Assembly (NCBI GenBank): GCA_902788035.1
Contig: CADAIL010000006.1
Location: 25,345-89,344, forward strand
DNA: 64,000 nt
DNA from: an uncultured Lachnospiraceae bacterium
GTDB taxonomy: Bacteria; Bacillota; Clostridia; Lachnospirales; Lachnospiraceae
Direction of reading: 5' to 3'
Part shown: positions 35,668 to 43,942 of the stretch, piece by piece
Layout of the letters: each line of letters opens with the position of its first letter
How positions within the stretch are numbered: position 1 is the stretch's first letter
The notes under the pieces: model-generated
Seen by the model: the letters and a program-made list of their open reading frames with translations, nothing else
Told to the model about the DNA's origin: nothing
Databases searched by the model: none
Program-made: the position numbers and the translations under genes

Positions 35668-36639
35668 TCACTGCCAGCGGTTGATATCAAATTCCTCAAG
35701 ATTGTCGTAGCACACCAGGTCGACCGGGACCGTGATGGTCTCGGGAAAGACTTCACCGTCCAGCATCTTGTAGAGAATATCCGCCGCCTGTTCTCCGATC
35801 TCTGTCGGAAACTGTGCGGCTGTCGCTTCCATATCACCGGACCGGATCATCATCTTGGCATCCGGAGATCCGTCTACACCGTAGACATATACTTTACCGA
35901 GCTCAGGATGATTACGAACAGCAGTCACCACGGCTTCACCCGCAAGGTCATTAAGACTGAAAGCAGTGTCGAAATCACCGCCCTCCTCAATGTACTGCTC
36001 GACAAGGGGCAGCGCGATCTCGTACTGACCTTTGCAGCTGATTTCTTTAACGATCTGAAAGTTCGGATTTGTCCTTATTGCACTCTTAAAGCCCTCTACT
36101 CTTCTGTATGCCGATAAAGCCGTCTCATGATGCAGGACAAGTATCCTGCCGGACTCCTGCTGCTTCATCATATACTCCCCGATCATATAGCCTGCCCGAA
36201 AATTATCAGATACAATCGTGCAGTCAGCCTGTCCGTCGCGGTCAAGCTCCGTGTCAACGACAATGACCCTGACTCCAAGCCTTTGTGCCCTGTCAAGCAC
36301 GTCGGAGAGGCCATCGGCGGTGACAGGTGTCACGATGAGGGCGCTGATTCCCATGGAGAGCATAGAATTGATCTGCTCAGCCTGACGATTCGCGTCGAGA
36401 CCCGGGTCACGCAGGACCATCTGATCCCCCTCCCCCTCGACTCTGACGCGGATCTGCTCATTGATGATATCATAGAACTCATTATTCATGGTCATATAAC
36501 TGGCGCCTATGAGCCGCGAATCCTCTGTTCCCTTCTCTGACAGGGAAATCAGATTCATACCGGTGCTGCCCAGAAAAATCAGAGCCGCAAGATAGACAGC
36601 AATAATAATTCCGTTGAGTAGTTTATCCTTGCTTTGCAT
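35668..36639 (-). CDS. Membrane-anchored periplasmic-binding-protein-like sugar sensor (RbsB family)
   Basis: A 323-residue protein with a single N-terminal helix (residues 7-27) and no lipobox. The rest is a type I sugar-binding fold: ANRQAEQINSMLSMGISALI, VTPVTADGL, RVIVVDTELDRDG, DNFRAGYMIGEYM and VYGVDGSPDAK. The start at 36639 follows CTGGAGATG; the longer frame to 36708 crosses the promoter. It is first in the operon with the kinase. In Clostridium, XylFII-LytS shows that such proteins can act as kinase co-sensors; that role is inferred here. Confidence 0.82.
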   Translation of the reverse strand: MQSKDKLLNGIIIAVYLAALIFLGSTGMNLISLSEKGTEDSRLIGASYMTMNNEFYDIINEQIRVRVEGEGDQMVLRDPGLDANRQAEQINSMLSMGISALIVTPVTADGLSDVLDRAQRLGVRVIVVDTELDRDGQADCTIVSDNFRAGYMIGEYMMKQQESGRILVLHHETALSAYRRVEGFKSAIRTNPNFQIVKEISCKGQYEIALPLVEQYIEEGGDFDTAFSLNDLAGEAVVTAVRNHPELGKVYVYGVDGSPDAKMMIRSGDMEATAAQFPTEIGEQAADILYKMLDGEVFPETITVPVDLVCYDNLEEFDINRWQ

Positions 36640-36693
36640 AAAGCATCTCCAGGTCTCGATTATCGAATGTGCATTATTTGCGACAATATTACT

Positions 36694-36736
36694 ATTATAA
36701 AGTATCACTAATCGTTTTTGTACTGACTATTGTCAC
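36694..36736 (-). promoter_or_regulatory. Promoter and dyad of the sensor operon
   Basis: On the minus strand a TATAAT at 36699-36694 lacks a good -35 element. A GTGAC-type dyad (plus strand CTGACTATTGTCAC, 36723-36736) is centred about 43 bases upstream of the expected transcription start, the classic position for an activator. Confidence 0.5.
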
Positions 36737-36791
36737 AGTATTCTCGTTTTTTTTACATCCTGGCGGTTTCTCACTGAGTTCAAGTCCCGCT

Positions 36792-38162
36792 TCAGCAGCT
36801 TTCATTTTCCGAATCGTTTTTCCTGCCCCTTATGCGGGTCAGATAATAACCGAGCTCAAGTACGCAGCAGGTCATCCAGCCGACCGGATAGCCGAAGCCG
36901 ACAACATACGGATTGTAGGCGATTCTGCTTCCGATAAAAAGATATAGCTGTCGGATCAGGACAAAACACGCAAGCATACAGTACATCGGGACTTTCGACT
37001 CGCCCATGCCGCGCAGCGCGCCCGCAAGGACATGATTGACCGCGTTGAACATGAGAAAATATGTGTTCATTCGAAGAAACAGGGTGCCGTAATAAATTAC
37101 CTCTTCATCCCGGGTGAAAAGAGCCGTAGCCCCCGGTGCGAAAATCACAAGAAGCGTGCCGATAAAAGCCGTCACTCCGACAGCCATGGTGACAGCCCGG
37201 ACTGCGCCTGCATCCGCGCGTTCCCGCTTCTCCGCCCCGATATTCTGACCGACAAACGTTGTCGCTGCCTGACTGAGTGAATTGATCGGCAGGAATATAA
37301 AAGAGTCCAGCTTATTATAAGCCCCCCAGCCCGCCATGCATCCAGAGCCGAAGCCGTTAATATAAGACTGCACAAAAACGTTGGATACCGATGTGATCAT
37401 CGACTGAAGCCCGGCAGGCAGACCGATCTCAAGAATATTTTTCAAGATAGACAGATCGATCCGAAGATCATGCCATGTCAATTTATAGATATCATCTGTC
37501 CTCCAAAGCAGCATGAGAACGAGGAATGCAGACAGGAACTGAGACAGGATGGTGGCAAATGCAGCTCCGGCGATCCCGGTCCTGAATACGATGACAAACA
37601 CCAGATCCAGGACAGTGTTGAGGATACTCGTAAAAATGAGAAAATAAAGCGGACGTTTTGTATCTCCGACAGCGCGCAGTATACCGCTCCCCATATTATA
37701 GATAAGCAGGCCCAGAGCGCCCGAAAAATAGATTTCAAGGTAAACTTTGGCCTCAGGGAATACATCGTCCGGTGTAGACATAAGGCCGAGCATGGCAGGG
37801 ACCATAAAAATACCTGCAAATGTAAAGAAAATCCCGAACAGTATCGTGACCGCGATCGTAGTCTCCACTGCCCTGTGGAGATCTTCCATCTTTTTGGCGC
37901 CGAAATACCGGCTGATCACTACGCCTCCTCCAATGGAGAATCCATTAAAAAAGAATATCATGATGTTGACGATCATGGTCGTGGAACTGATTGCTGCCAG
38001 AGCCTGTTTACCGACAAAGTTGCCGACAACGACGGAGTCCACCGTGTTGTAGAGCATCTGAAAAACATTGCCGAGAAGAAGCGGTATTGAGAATCCGATC
38101 AAGTGGCTTGCAATAGAGCCCTCAGTCATATCCCGGACAGTAGAAGTAGATGATGTATGCAT
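36792..38162 (-). CDS. MATE family efflux transporter
   Basis: A 456-residue, twelve-helix cation-coupled multidrug/toxin exporter. Family features are SIPLLLGNVFQMLYNTVD near the N-terminus, the repeated half with GLPAGLQSMITSVSNVFVQ, and NKLDSFIFLPINSLSQA. The substrate is unknown. AAGGAGCTG precedes the start. It lies between the sensor operon and the rpsB-tsf terminator and may share neither transcript. Confidence 0.9.
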   Translation of the reverse strand: MHTSSTSTVRDMTEGSIASHLIGFSIPLLLGNVFQMLYNTVDSVVVGNFVGKQALAAISSTTMIVNIMIFFFNGFSIGGGVVISRYFGAKKMEDLHRAVETTIAVTILFGIFFTFAGIFMVPAMLGLMSTPDDVFPEAKVYLEIYFSGALGLLIYNMGSGILRAVGDTKRPLYFLIFTSILNTVLDLVFVIVFRTGIAGAAFATILSQFLSAFLVLMLLWRTDDIYKLTWHDLRIDLSILKNILEIGLPAGLQSMITSVSNVFVQSYINGFGSGCMAGWGAYNKLDSFIFLPINSLSQAATTFVGQNIGAEKRERADAGAVRAVTMAVGVTAFIGTLLVIFAPGATALFTRDEEVIYYGTLFLRMNTYFLMFNAVNHVLAGALRGMGESKVPMYCMLACFVLIRQLYLFIGSRIAYNPYVVGFGYPVGWMTCCVLELGYYLTRIRGRKNDSENESC

Positions 38163-38186
38163 AATAGTTCCGTCAGCTCCTTATCG

Positions 38187-38217
38187 AAAAAACCGCCGCA
38201 TCATATGATGCGGCGGC
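38187..38217 (-). terminator. Terminator of the rpsB-tsf operon
   Basis: The palindrome CCGCCGCATCATATGATGCGGCGG is a 12-bp stem (written here in full across positions 38193-38216: arms CCGCCGCATCAT and ATGATGCGGCGG) followed on the minus strand by TTTTTT, 22 bases after the tsf stop. Confidence 0.93.
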
Positions 38218-38238
38218 TCACTTTTTCTTATTCGATTA

Positions 38239-39165
38239 TCAGCCCTTGACCTGTGCGGCAACTTCCGCAGCAAAGTCTTCCTGCTTCTTCTCGATGCCTT
38301 CGCCTGTCTCGAAACGGACAAAGCTCTTCACTTGTGCCTTTGTGCCGGCAGCCTTAGCTACGCTGTCAACATACTTCTGTACGGACTGCTTGCCGTCCTC
38401 TGCCTTGACATAGACCTGATCCATAAGAACGACTTCGGAGAGCTCCTTGTTGAGACGGCCGTTTACGATACCGTTAATGACCTTATCCGGTGCATTCGGC
38501 TTCTCGTTCTTGGCTGCCGCGAAAAGGACTTCCTTTTCCTTCTCAAGATACTCAGCGGATACTTCGGCGCGTGTGCAGTACTCCGGACGCATAGCGGCCG
38601 CCTGCATAGCGACGTTCTTAGCCATCTCGGCAAGCTCCGGTGTGCACTCATCAGCTTCAATCTCTACGAGAACGACGATCTTGCCGCCCATATGTGTATA
38701 AGAAGTGATGAAGCCATTCTCAGCGTTCACTCTTGCGAAACGGCGGATCTTCAGGTTCTCACCGATCGTAGCGACATGCTCTGTCACGAACTCTGACACT
38801 GTCTTGCCGTCTGCGAGCGTTGTAGCCAGAAGCGCGTCAACGTCAGCGGCGTCTGTGGACATGACCTGCTCTGCGATTGCTTTAACAAATGCCTGGAACT
38901 TCTCGTTCTTTGCGACGAAGTCTGTCTCAGAGTTAACTTCAACTGCGACTGCCTTCTTGCCGTCTTCAGATACGAGCGCCATGCAGAGGCCTTCCGCGGC
39001 GATTCTGTCAGCCTTCTTGGCTGCCTTCATCTTGCCGTTCTCACGAAGGAAGTCGATTGCCTTTTCCATATTGCCTTCGCATGCTGTAAGAGCCTTCTTG
39101 CAGTCCATCATGCCTGCGCCGCTCTTCTCACGAAGCTCTTTAACCATTGCAGCAGTAATTGCCAT
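38239..39165 (-). CDS. tsf: Translation elongation factor Ts
   Basis: A 308-residue guanine-nucleotide exchange factor for EF-Tu. The N-terminal UBA-like domain contains VKELREKSGAGMMDCKKAL, followed by VEVNSETDFVAKNEKF and the core repeats. Length is normal for the longer EF-Ts type. It lies 29 bases after rpsB. Confidence 0.96.
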   Translation of the reverse strand: MAITAAMVKELREKSGAGMMDCKKALTACEGNMEKAIDFLRENGKMKAAKKADRIAAEGLCMALVSEDGKKAVAVEVNSETDFVAKNEKFQAFVKAIAEQVMSTDAADVDALLATTLADGKTVSEFVTEHVATIGENLKIRRFARVNAENGFITSYTHMGGKIVVLVEIEADECTPELAEMAKNVAMQAAAMRPEYCTRAEVSAEYLEKEKEVLFAAAKNEKPNAPDKVINGIVNGRLNKELSEVVLMDQVYVKAEDGKQSVQKYVDSVAKAAGTKAQVKSFVRFETGEGIEKKQEDFAAEVAAQVKG

Positions 39166-39194
39166 TATAATTTCCTCCTAATACTGTGTTCAAA

Positions 39195-39944
39195 TCACTC
39201 GGCAGCAGCTTCGGACTCTTCATCCGGATATGCTGTGTAGCCTTCTGTCGGAACATCCATGAGACCCTGATTAGCCTCGATGACAGCGTCAGCCATCTTG
39301 GAGACGATCAGCTTGACGGCACGGATAGCGTCGTCATTGCCCGGGATGATATATGTAAGTTCTTCCGGATCGCAGTTCGTATCGCAGATACCGATCAGCG
39401 GGATGTTAAGAGTATGAGCTTCCTGTACGCAGATACGCTCCTTCTTCGGGTCAACGATGAAGATAGCGTCCGGGAGCTTCTTCATGTCACGGATACCGCC
39501 GAGGTTCTTCTGAAGCTTCTCGAGCTCCTTCTTGAGCTGAAGGACTTCCTTCTTCGGCAGGACTTCAAATGTGCCGTCCTCTGCCATTGTCTCGATATCC
39601 TTCATTCTCTTGATGCGGGACTGGATCGTCTTGAAGTTTGTCAGCATACCACCGAGCCATCTCTCGTTGATATAGTACATACCACAGCGCTCAGCCTCTG
39701 TGCGGATCGCGTCCTGGGCCTGCTTCTTTGTGCCGACGAAGAGGATCTTTCCGCCGTCCTTGACGATATCAACGACTGCATTGTACGCGTCGTCGACCAT
39801 GCCTACGGACTTCTGAAGGTCGATGATATAGATGCCGTTGCGCTCTGTGTAGATGTACGGCTTCATCTTGGGGTTCCAGCGTCTGGTCTGATGTCCGAAG
39901 TGGACGCCTGCTTCGAGCAGCTGCTTCATTGAAATAACACTCAT
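39195..39944 (-). CDS. rpsB: 30S ribosomal protein S2
   Basis: A 249-residue small-subunit protein. Signatures are [22 protein letters not shown] near the N-terminus (residues 6-27), [14 protein letters not shown] and [19 protein letters not shown]. The C-terminal residues are acidic. Promoter and a structured leader lie directly upstream, and tsf follows. Confidence 0.97.
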   Translation of the reverse strand: MSVISMKQLLEAGVHFGHQTRRWNPKMKPYIYTERNGIYIIDLQKSVGMVDDAYNAVVDIVKDGGKILFVGTKKQAQDAIRTEAERCGMYYINERWLGGMLTNFKTIQSRIKRMKDIETMAEDGTFEVLPKKEVLQLKKELEKLQKNLGGIRDMKKLPDAIFIVDPKKERICVQEAHTLNIPLIGICDTNCDPEELTYIIPGNDDAIRAVKLIVSKMADAVIEANQGLMDVPTEGYTAYPDEESEAAAE

Positions 39945-39974
39945 TTTGTTTCTCCTTTTTTATGGTTTTTAGCT

Positions 39975-40040
39975 CACCCATATGTTTCCTGCCGGCATGA
40001 CCCAGTGGGCACCGAATGCCGGAATCCGCATATGTGAAAT
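39975..40040 (-). promoter_or_regulatory. Structured 5' leader of rpsB-tsf mRNA
   Basis: On the minus strand CATATG pairs with CATATG at the base of the stem, and CCGGCAT pairs with ATGCCGG higher up, around an apical loop containing GGTGCCCACTGGGT. It sits between the promoter and the ribosome binding site. rpsB-tsf operons are often autoregulated by S2 through the leader; whether this fold is that element is inference. Confidence 0.5.
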
Positions 40041-40054
40041 TTGCAACAGACGAT

Positions 40055-40083
40055 ATTATACATGACAAATTAAGGCAAGTCAA
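40055..40083 (-). promoter_or_regulatory. rpsB-tsf promoter
   Basis: On the minus strand TTGACT (40083-40078), a 17-base spacer and a perfect TATAAT (40060-40055). It is the strongest promoter match in this part of the window and fits a ribosomal protein operon. Confidence 0.85.
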
Positions 40084-40094
40084 CAAACTTACCG

Positions 40095-41645
40095 TTATAT
40101 AACGTTCTTTTTTTGATCAAATTTAAAGATGTAGAATCCCAGTGAAATTGCCGCTGCACATGACACGACAAGCATGAACAGATATCCGGTATCCGAGACA
40201 AGTTCCCGCTCGAGCAGGGCATTCAATATGACCGCATACAGATTATTGGCCGCATGGGCTGCGATTGCCGCCCATATAGTCCCGTAATGCTCATATACCG
40301 CTGCCAGCACAATGCCGAAGAAGAAGGCAAACACTCCCTGGGTCAGGTTCTGATGATACACCCCGAAAATGATGCTGCTTAAAAGTACAGCCCACCATAC
40401 GCCCAGATAATCTCTGGTCCTCCGGTACACAAGACCGCGAAAGATCAGTTCCTCGCATGCAGGTCCTATCGCGCAGAGACTGACGAACTGGATGATAAGG
40501 TTCACATTCTGAAATAAAGAAGCGTTGATCTCAGCGCCGGCCTCGTCATGGATCAGCACTCCGAGCGGCACCTGGATAGTGTCCGCAAATCCGATAGAAA
40601 ACAGAGCGACGACAAGGACCGCTGCAGCTCCGAACGCATTGGGATTCAGAATGCGCTCTGTCCTCCCGTGAGCCTTCCTCTTTATTTCATCGCGCCTGTA
40701 CATAATATAGAGAAAAGGAATCAGGATAAAATCCACAACACCGGTCATAACGACCAGCAGCATGTTGTCAAACTCTACCCTCGGCAGGAACATCTGCATC
40801 CCCCAAATGATAGCCACATACAAGACGCTGGAGACGATGTACGCAAATGCGACCGGCACCACACAGTTGAAAATGCAGCGAAAGATACTTCCATCTTCCG
40901 GCATGACAGACGGCTTTATGCCATAGCCTGTCACTTTCGTGGATTTTTCACCCCTGAAAGAACTGCCGCCTGTTCCGTTAATTCCGCTTCCCGCCTGCCC
41001 AATGAGTACATTTCGGAGTTCGATCGGACTGTCGACAATGCAGGCCGGCCACTCAGCCTCCAGCTCAGCCCTTTGACCGAAACCGTATGTGACGCCGATA
41101 CAGTCGATCCCGGCTTTTGCAGCTCCGATACAGTCATAATTTCTGTCGCCGACCATCACGATCTCATCGCGAAGGTCCTGCATGCCAAGCTCATAGATCG
41201 TCTCCTCGATGAGTTCATACTTATCCGTACGGCGACCGTCCATATCGCTGCCGACAACGGCTGTAAAATACTCATCAATATTGAACATGCGAAGGATCTG
41301 CCTGCAGAACTCCGTCGGTTTCGACGATGTGAGAGCCAGGGTAAAATGCTCCTCATGGAGCTGTCGGAGAACACCCTTTATTCCATCATACAGATAGTTC
41401 TCGTAAATCCCCTTCGGTCTATAACGCTCGCGATAGCGCTCGACTGCCCTGACTGCCTCCTCCTCGGATACCCCCGCAAAGCTCATGAACTGTTCTTTGA
41501 GAGGAGGGCCTACAAAACACCGCAGGTCCGACAGTGGGACCTGCATGCCGAATTCTTTTTCAAGTGCATACTGTACACTTTTAGTTATTCCCTCGCCGGA
41601 ATCCGTAAGCGTTCCGTCGAGATCGAATAATACTGTATTCCACAT
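40095..41645 (-). CDS. HAD-family phosphatase fused to a CPBP intramembrane protease
   Basis: A 516-residue two-part protein. Residues 1-215 are a phosphoglycolate-phosphatase-like HAD domain: DLDGTLTDSG (motif I), LTSSKP (II), and VGDRNYDCIGAAKAG (IV). A Gly/Ser-rich linker (about 216-252) leads to a membrane part with about seven helices carrying the CPBP/Abi motifs EELIFRG (E398-E399, R403), FGVYH (H431) and HAANN (H464). I see no stop or frameshift between the parts. It starts six bases after the amidase stop, so both share a transcript. The function of the fusion is unknown. Confidence 0.85.
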   Translation of the reverse strand: MWNTVLFDLDGTLTDSGEGITKSVQYALEKEFGMQVPLSDLRCFVGPPLKEQFMSFAGVSEEEAVRAVERYRERYRPKGIYENYLYDGIKGVLRQLHEEHFTLALTSSKPTEFCRQILRMFNIDEYFTAVVGSDMDGRRTDKYELIEETIYELGMQDLRDEIVMVGDRNYDCIGAAKAGIDCIGVTYGFGQRAELEAEWPACIVDSPIELRNVLIGQAGSGINGTGGSSFRGEKSTKVTGYGIKPSVMPEDGSIFRCIFNCVVPVAFAYIVSSVLYVAIIWGMQMFLPRVEFDNMLLVVMTGVVDFILIPFLYIMYRRDEIKRKAHGRTERILNPNAFGAAAVLVVALFSIGFADTIQVPLGVLIHDEAGAEINASLFQNVNLIIQFVSLCAIGPACEELIFRGLVYRRTRDYLGVWWAVLLSSIIFGVYHQNLTQGVFAFFFGIVLAAVYEHYGTIWAAIAAHAANNLYAVILNALLERELVSDTGYLFMLVVSCAAAISLGFYIFKFDQKKNVI

Positions 41646-41651
41646 TCCTAT

Positions 41652-42737
41652 TTACTCCGCGGTCTCCATTCTGCCATACTGGGAAAAATACTCGTCGACG
41701 CCATTGGCAAGACCTCTCACGATCTGATCCTGGCCGTCTTCCGACGTGAGGAACATATCTTCATCATAGTTGGACATGAACCCCATCTCGACGATCGTGA
41801 CCGGCATCGTCGCCCAGTTGATTCCGGTCATATCATCCTGATACAGGTTATCCAGGGCGTCCTGACCGGTCTCCTCGCACTGTGCGTCTCTCATGATTCT
41901 CGAAAGGGCCTGACTGCGCTCTATCACCTCTTCACTGAGGTACGGATTGGAAGATGTGGGGGCATAGCACAGCACACCGTCAACAGAGCTGCTGTCCGCG
42001 CTGTTGCAGTGAATGCGCAGGAAAATGTCGGCATTTGCATCCGTGGCTATCTGCGCACGCTGCACGTTTGACATAGTAACGTCATTGATTTCTCTACACA
42101 AAACGACCGTATAGCCGCGGGCAGTCAGCGCGTCACGAAGTTTAAGAGTCACATCAAGATTCACCTGATACTCGTACACACCTGACCAGCTGCCCTGCGT
42201 ACCGCTGGTCACTCCCTGCTTCATGTTCTCAGAATTAGGTCCGTTCGGCTCAAGATCCGTGATCTGGTGAGTCTCATGGCCGGCATCGATACAGACGATG
42301 AATCCGTTTCCTTCCGTCGGATTTTCTTCTTCAGTCGGGTTTTCGCCGGTCGCGGCATTCTCCAGTGAATTGCGAGGTATCGGAGTGACCAGATTTCCGT
42401 TCTGGACTGCATCCGCATATTCACTGACATTGGGTACCGCAGCAACTGCGACACCCCGGATCACATCGGAAGTCGCGCGAAGAGCTGCAGCCAGCGCCTC
42501 AGGGTCAACGGATTCTGTCAGATTTGAGTCAGAAAGACCGCTTTCTGAGACATCTGCGCTCTCGCCGCTGTCCGCAGAGGCTTTTTTCGCCTCCCTCTCC
42601 GCTCTCGCTGTCTCTACTTCTGTGTGGAGCCTGCCGGCCTCAAGACCGATCAGTGTACCTGCCGCGCCTAATACCAGAACGCCTGCAATAATTGTGAGAA
42701 TCATCAGGATATCGAGTTTTTTATTTTTCTTTCTCAT
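41652..42737 (-). CDS. N-acetylmuramoyl-L-alanine amidase, membrane-anchored
   Basis: A 361-residue cell-wall hydrolase of the Amidase_3 family. An N-terminal helix (residues about 9-32) anchors it, a Ser/Ala/Glu-rich linker follows, and the catalytic domain starts at FIVCIDAGHETHQ. The zinc ligands are expected in that His and in the RIHCNSAD segment; the catalytic Glu lies in VTIVEMGFMSN. The start at 42737 (MRKKNKKLD) is chosen because the upstream extension is not signal-like; its ribosome binding site is weak. Confidence 0.87.
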   Translation of the reverse strand: MRKKNKKLDILMILTIIAGVLVLGAAGTLIGLEAGRLHTEVETARAEREAKKASADSGESADVSESGLSDSNLTESVDPEALAAALRATSDVIRGVAVAAVPNVSEYADAVQNGNLVTPIPRNSLENAATGENPTEEENPTEGNGFIVCIDAGHETHQITDLEPNGPNSENMKQGVTSGTQGSWSGVYEYQVNLDVTLKLRDALTARGYTVVLCREINDVTMSNVQRAQIATDANADIFLRIHCNSADSSSVDGVLCYAPTSSNPYLSEEVIERSQALSRIMRDAQCEETGQDALDNLYQDDMTGINWATMPVTIVEMGFMSNYDEDMFLTSEDGQDQIVRGLANGVDEYFSQYGRMETAE

Positions 42738-42835
42738 GTGTGACCGCCCTGTCTTTTTTACATAGTCCAAAATGCAGTATAGCACATATATGCCGACTTC
42801 TTCAATCCAAAGCACAGGATTCTCGTGACATAATT

Positions 42836-43885
42836 CTATGAAGAATAATAACAGATATTTCCCCTGCAGTCGCGGGCACTCACCCTGAAAGGTCCGGTAT
42901 TCGACCGAGAAGCTTCAATATAAAGGATCCTGCCGATATACTTCCACCTTACTTCATGTCCTGCGGCACATACGAAGAGCGGTACAACTTCCCCGTCAGC
43001 ATTAAGATACGCAATCGGTCTGTACTTTACGCCGCCAGAGTCGATAACATCCCCTTCCTTTGCTGTTCTTCCGGGAAGATCATCTTCTATGACCACAAAT
43101 GAGATTCCTCCGCTGCCTCGTTTCTCCCAGAACGGGACCGATTCCGTCGTTCTGAGAGCATCCTTTTCAACCGTCTTCGACATATCGGTATCCACCCCAA
43201 GGTCAGCATAGTCATCTTCCGGCATATGCGCTTCCGCCCCGGAGTCGGTATGGTCAGCTTCCGGCATATGCGCTTCCGCCCCGGAGTCGGCATGGTCAGC
43301 TTCCGGCACATGCGCTTCCGCCCCGGAGTCGGCATGGCCATCCTCCGGCATATGCGCTTCCGCCCCGGAGTCGGCATGGCCATCCTCCGGCATATACGCT
43401 TCCGCCCCGGAGTCGGCATGGCCATCCTCCGGCATATGCGCTTTCGTCCGCGAACCGGGAGAGATGCCCGGCGTCTCGTCGTTGACACGGGGCTCGTCGC
43501 TTTCCAAGGCTCCGCCGTCAGTACCCGCCTCATCCGGCTGAGTCCATCCTTCCGCTGCATCCCAGTGCTGCGCAGGCTCTACGACAAATGAATATCGTAT
43601 ATCTGTGTCCGGGTTTGTCATATGGACATATACATCAGAAACTCCTTCCGAGAGCGCAATCACAGCACGTCCGCTTCCGTCTGACATAAGCACTTCCGTG
43701 TTGCTGATCACACAGTTCACACTCTGGTCCGACCACACTTCAATAAGGCACGGAATTACCATAGTTTCTCCTACAGTCAGAACAAATTGCTGATCGGCGC
43801 GCACAGTACATGCCGCGCACAAAACAAACAGAATCAGGATAACTCCGGTTTTCTTCAGTCTTCCGATAATTGCCAATGTCAGCAT
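42836..43885 (-). CDS. Secreted protein with six 14-residue tandem repeats
   Basis: A 349-residue protein with a signal peptide (about residues 1-30). A beta-rich N-terminal domain to about 105 and a C-terminal domain of about 110 residues flank six repeats of 14 residues, typically AHMPEDGHADSGAE (DNA 43221-43436, 42-bp period). The repeats are acidic and His-bearing, which could bind metal or act as a wall-spanning spacer. I do not recognise the flanking domains. GGAGGTGACAG precedes the start. It lies between a Ser/Thr kinase gene and an amidase gene. Confidence 0.75.
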   Translation of the reverse strand: MLTLAIIGRLKKTGVILILFVLCAACTVRADQQFVLTVGETMVIPCLIEVWSDQSVNCVISNTEVLMSDGSGRAVIALSEGVSDVYVHMTNPDTDIRYSFVVEPAQHWDAAEGWTQPDEAGTDGGALESDEPRVNDETPGISPGSRTKAHMPEDGHADSGAEAYMPEDGHADSGAEAHMPEDGHADSGAEAHVPEADHADSGAEAHMPEADHTDSGAEAHMPEDDYADLGVDTDMSKTVEKDALRTTESVPFWEKRGSGGISFVVIEDDLPGRTAKEGDVIDSGGVKYRPIAYLNADGEVVPLFVCAAGHEVRWKYIGRILYIEASRSNTGPFRVSARDCRGNICYYSS

Positions 43886-43942
43886 GCTGTCACCTCCTTT
43901 TCATTAGAAGTGCCCTCCTTCGCTCTCTGCCAAGAGACAGGG

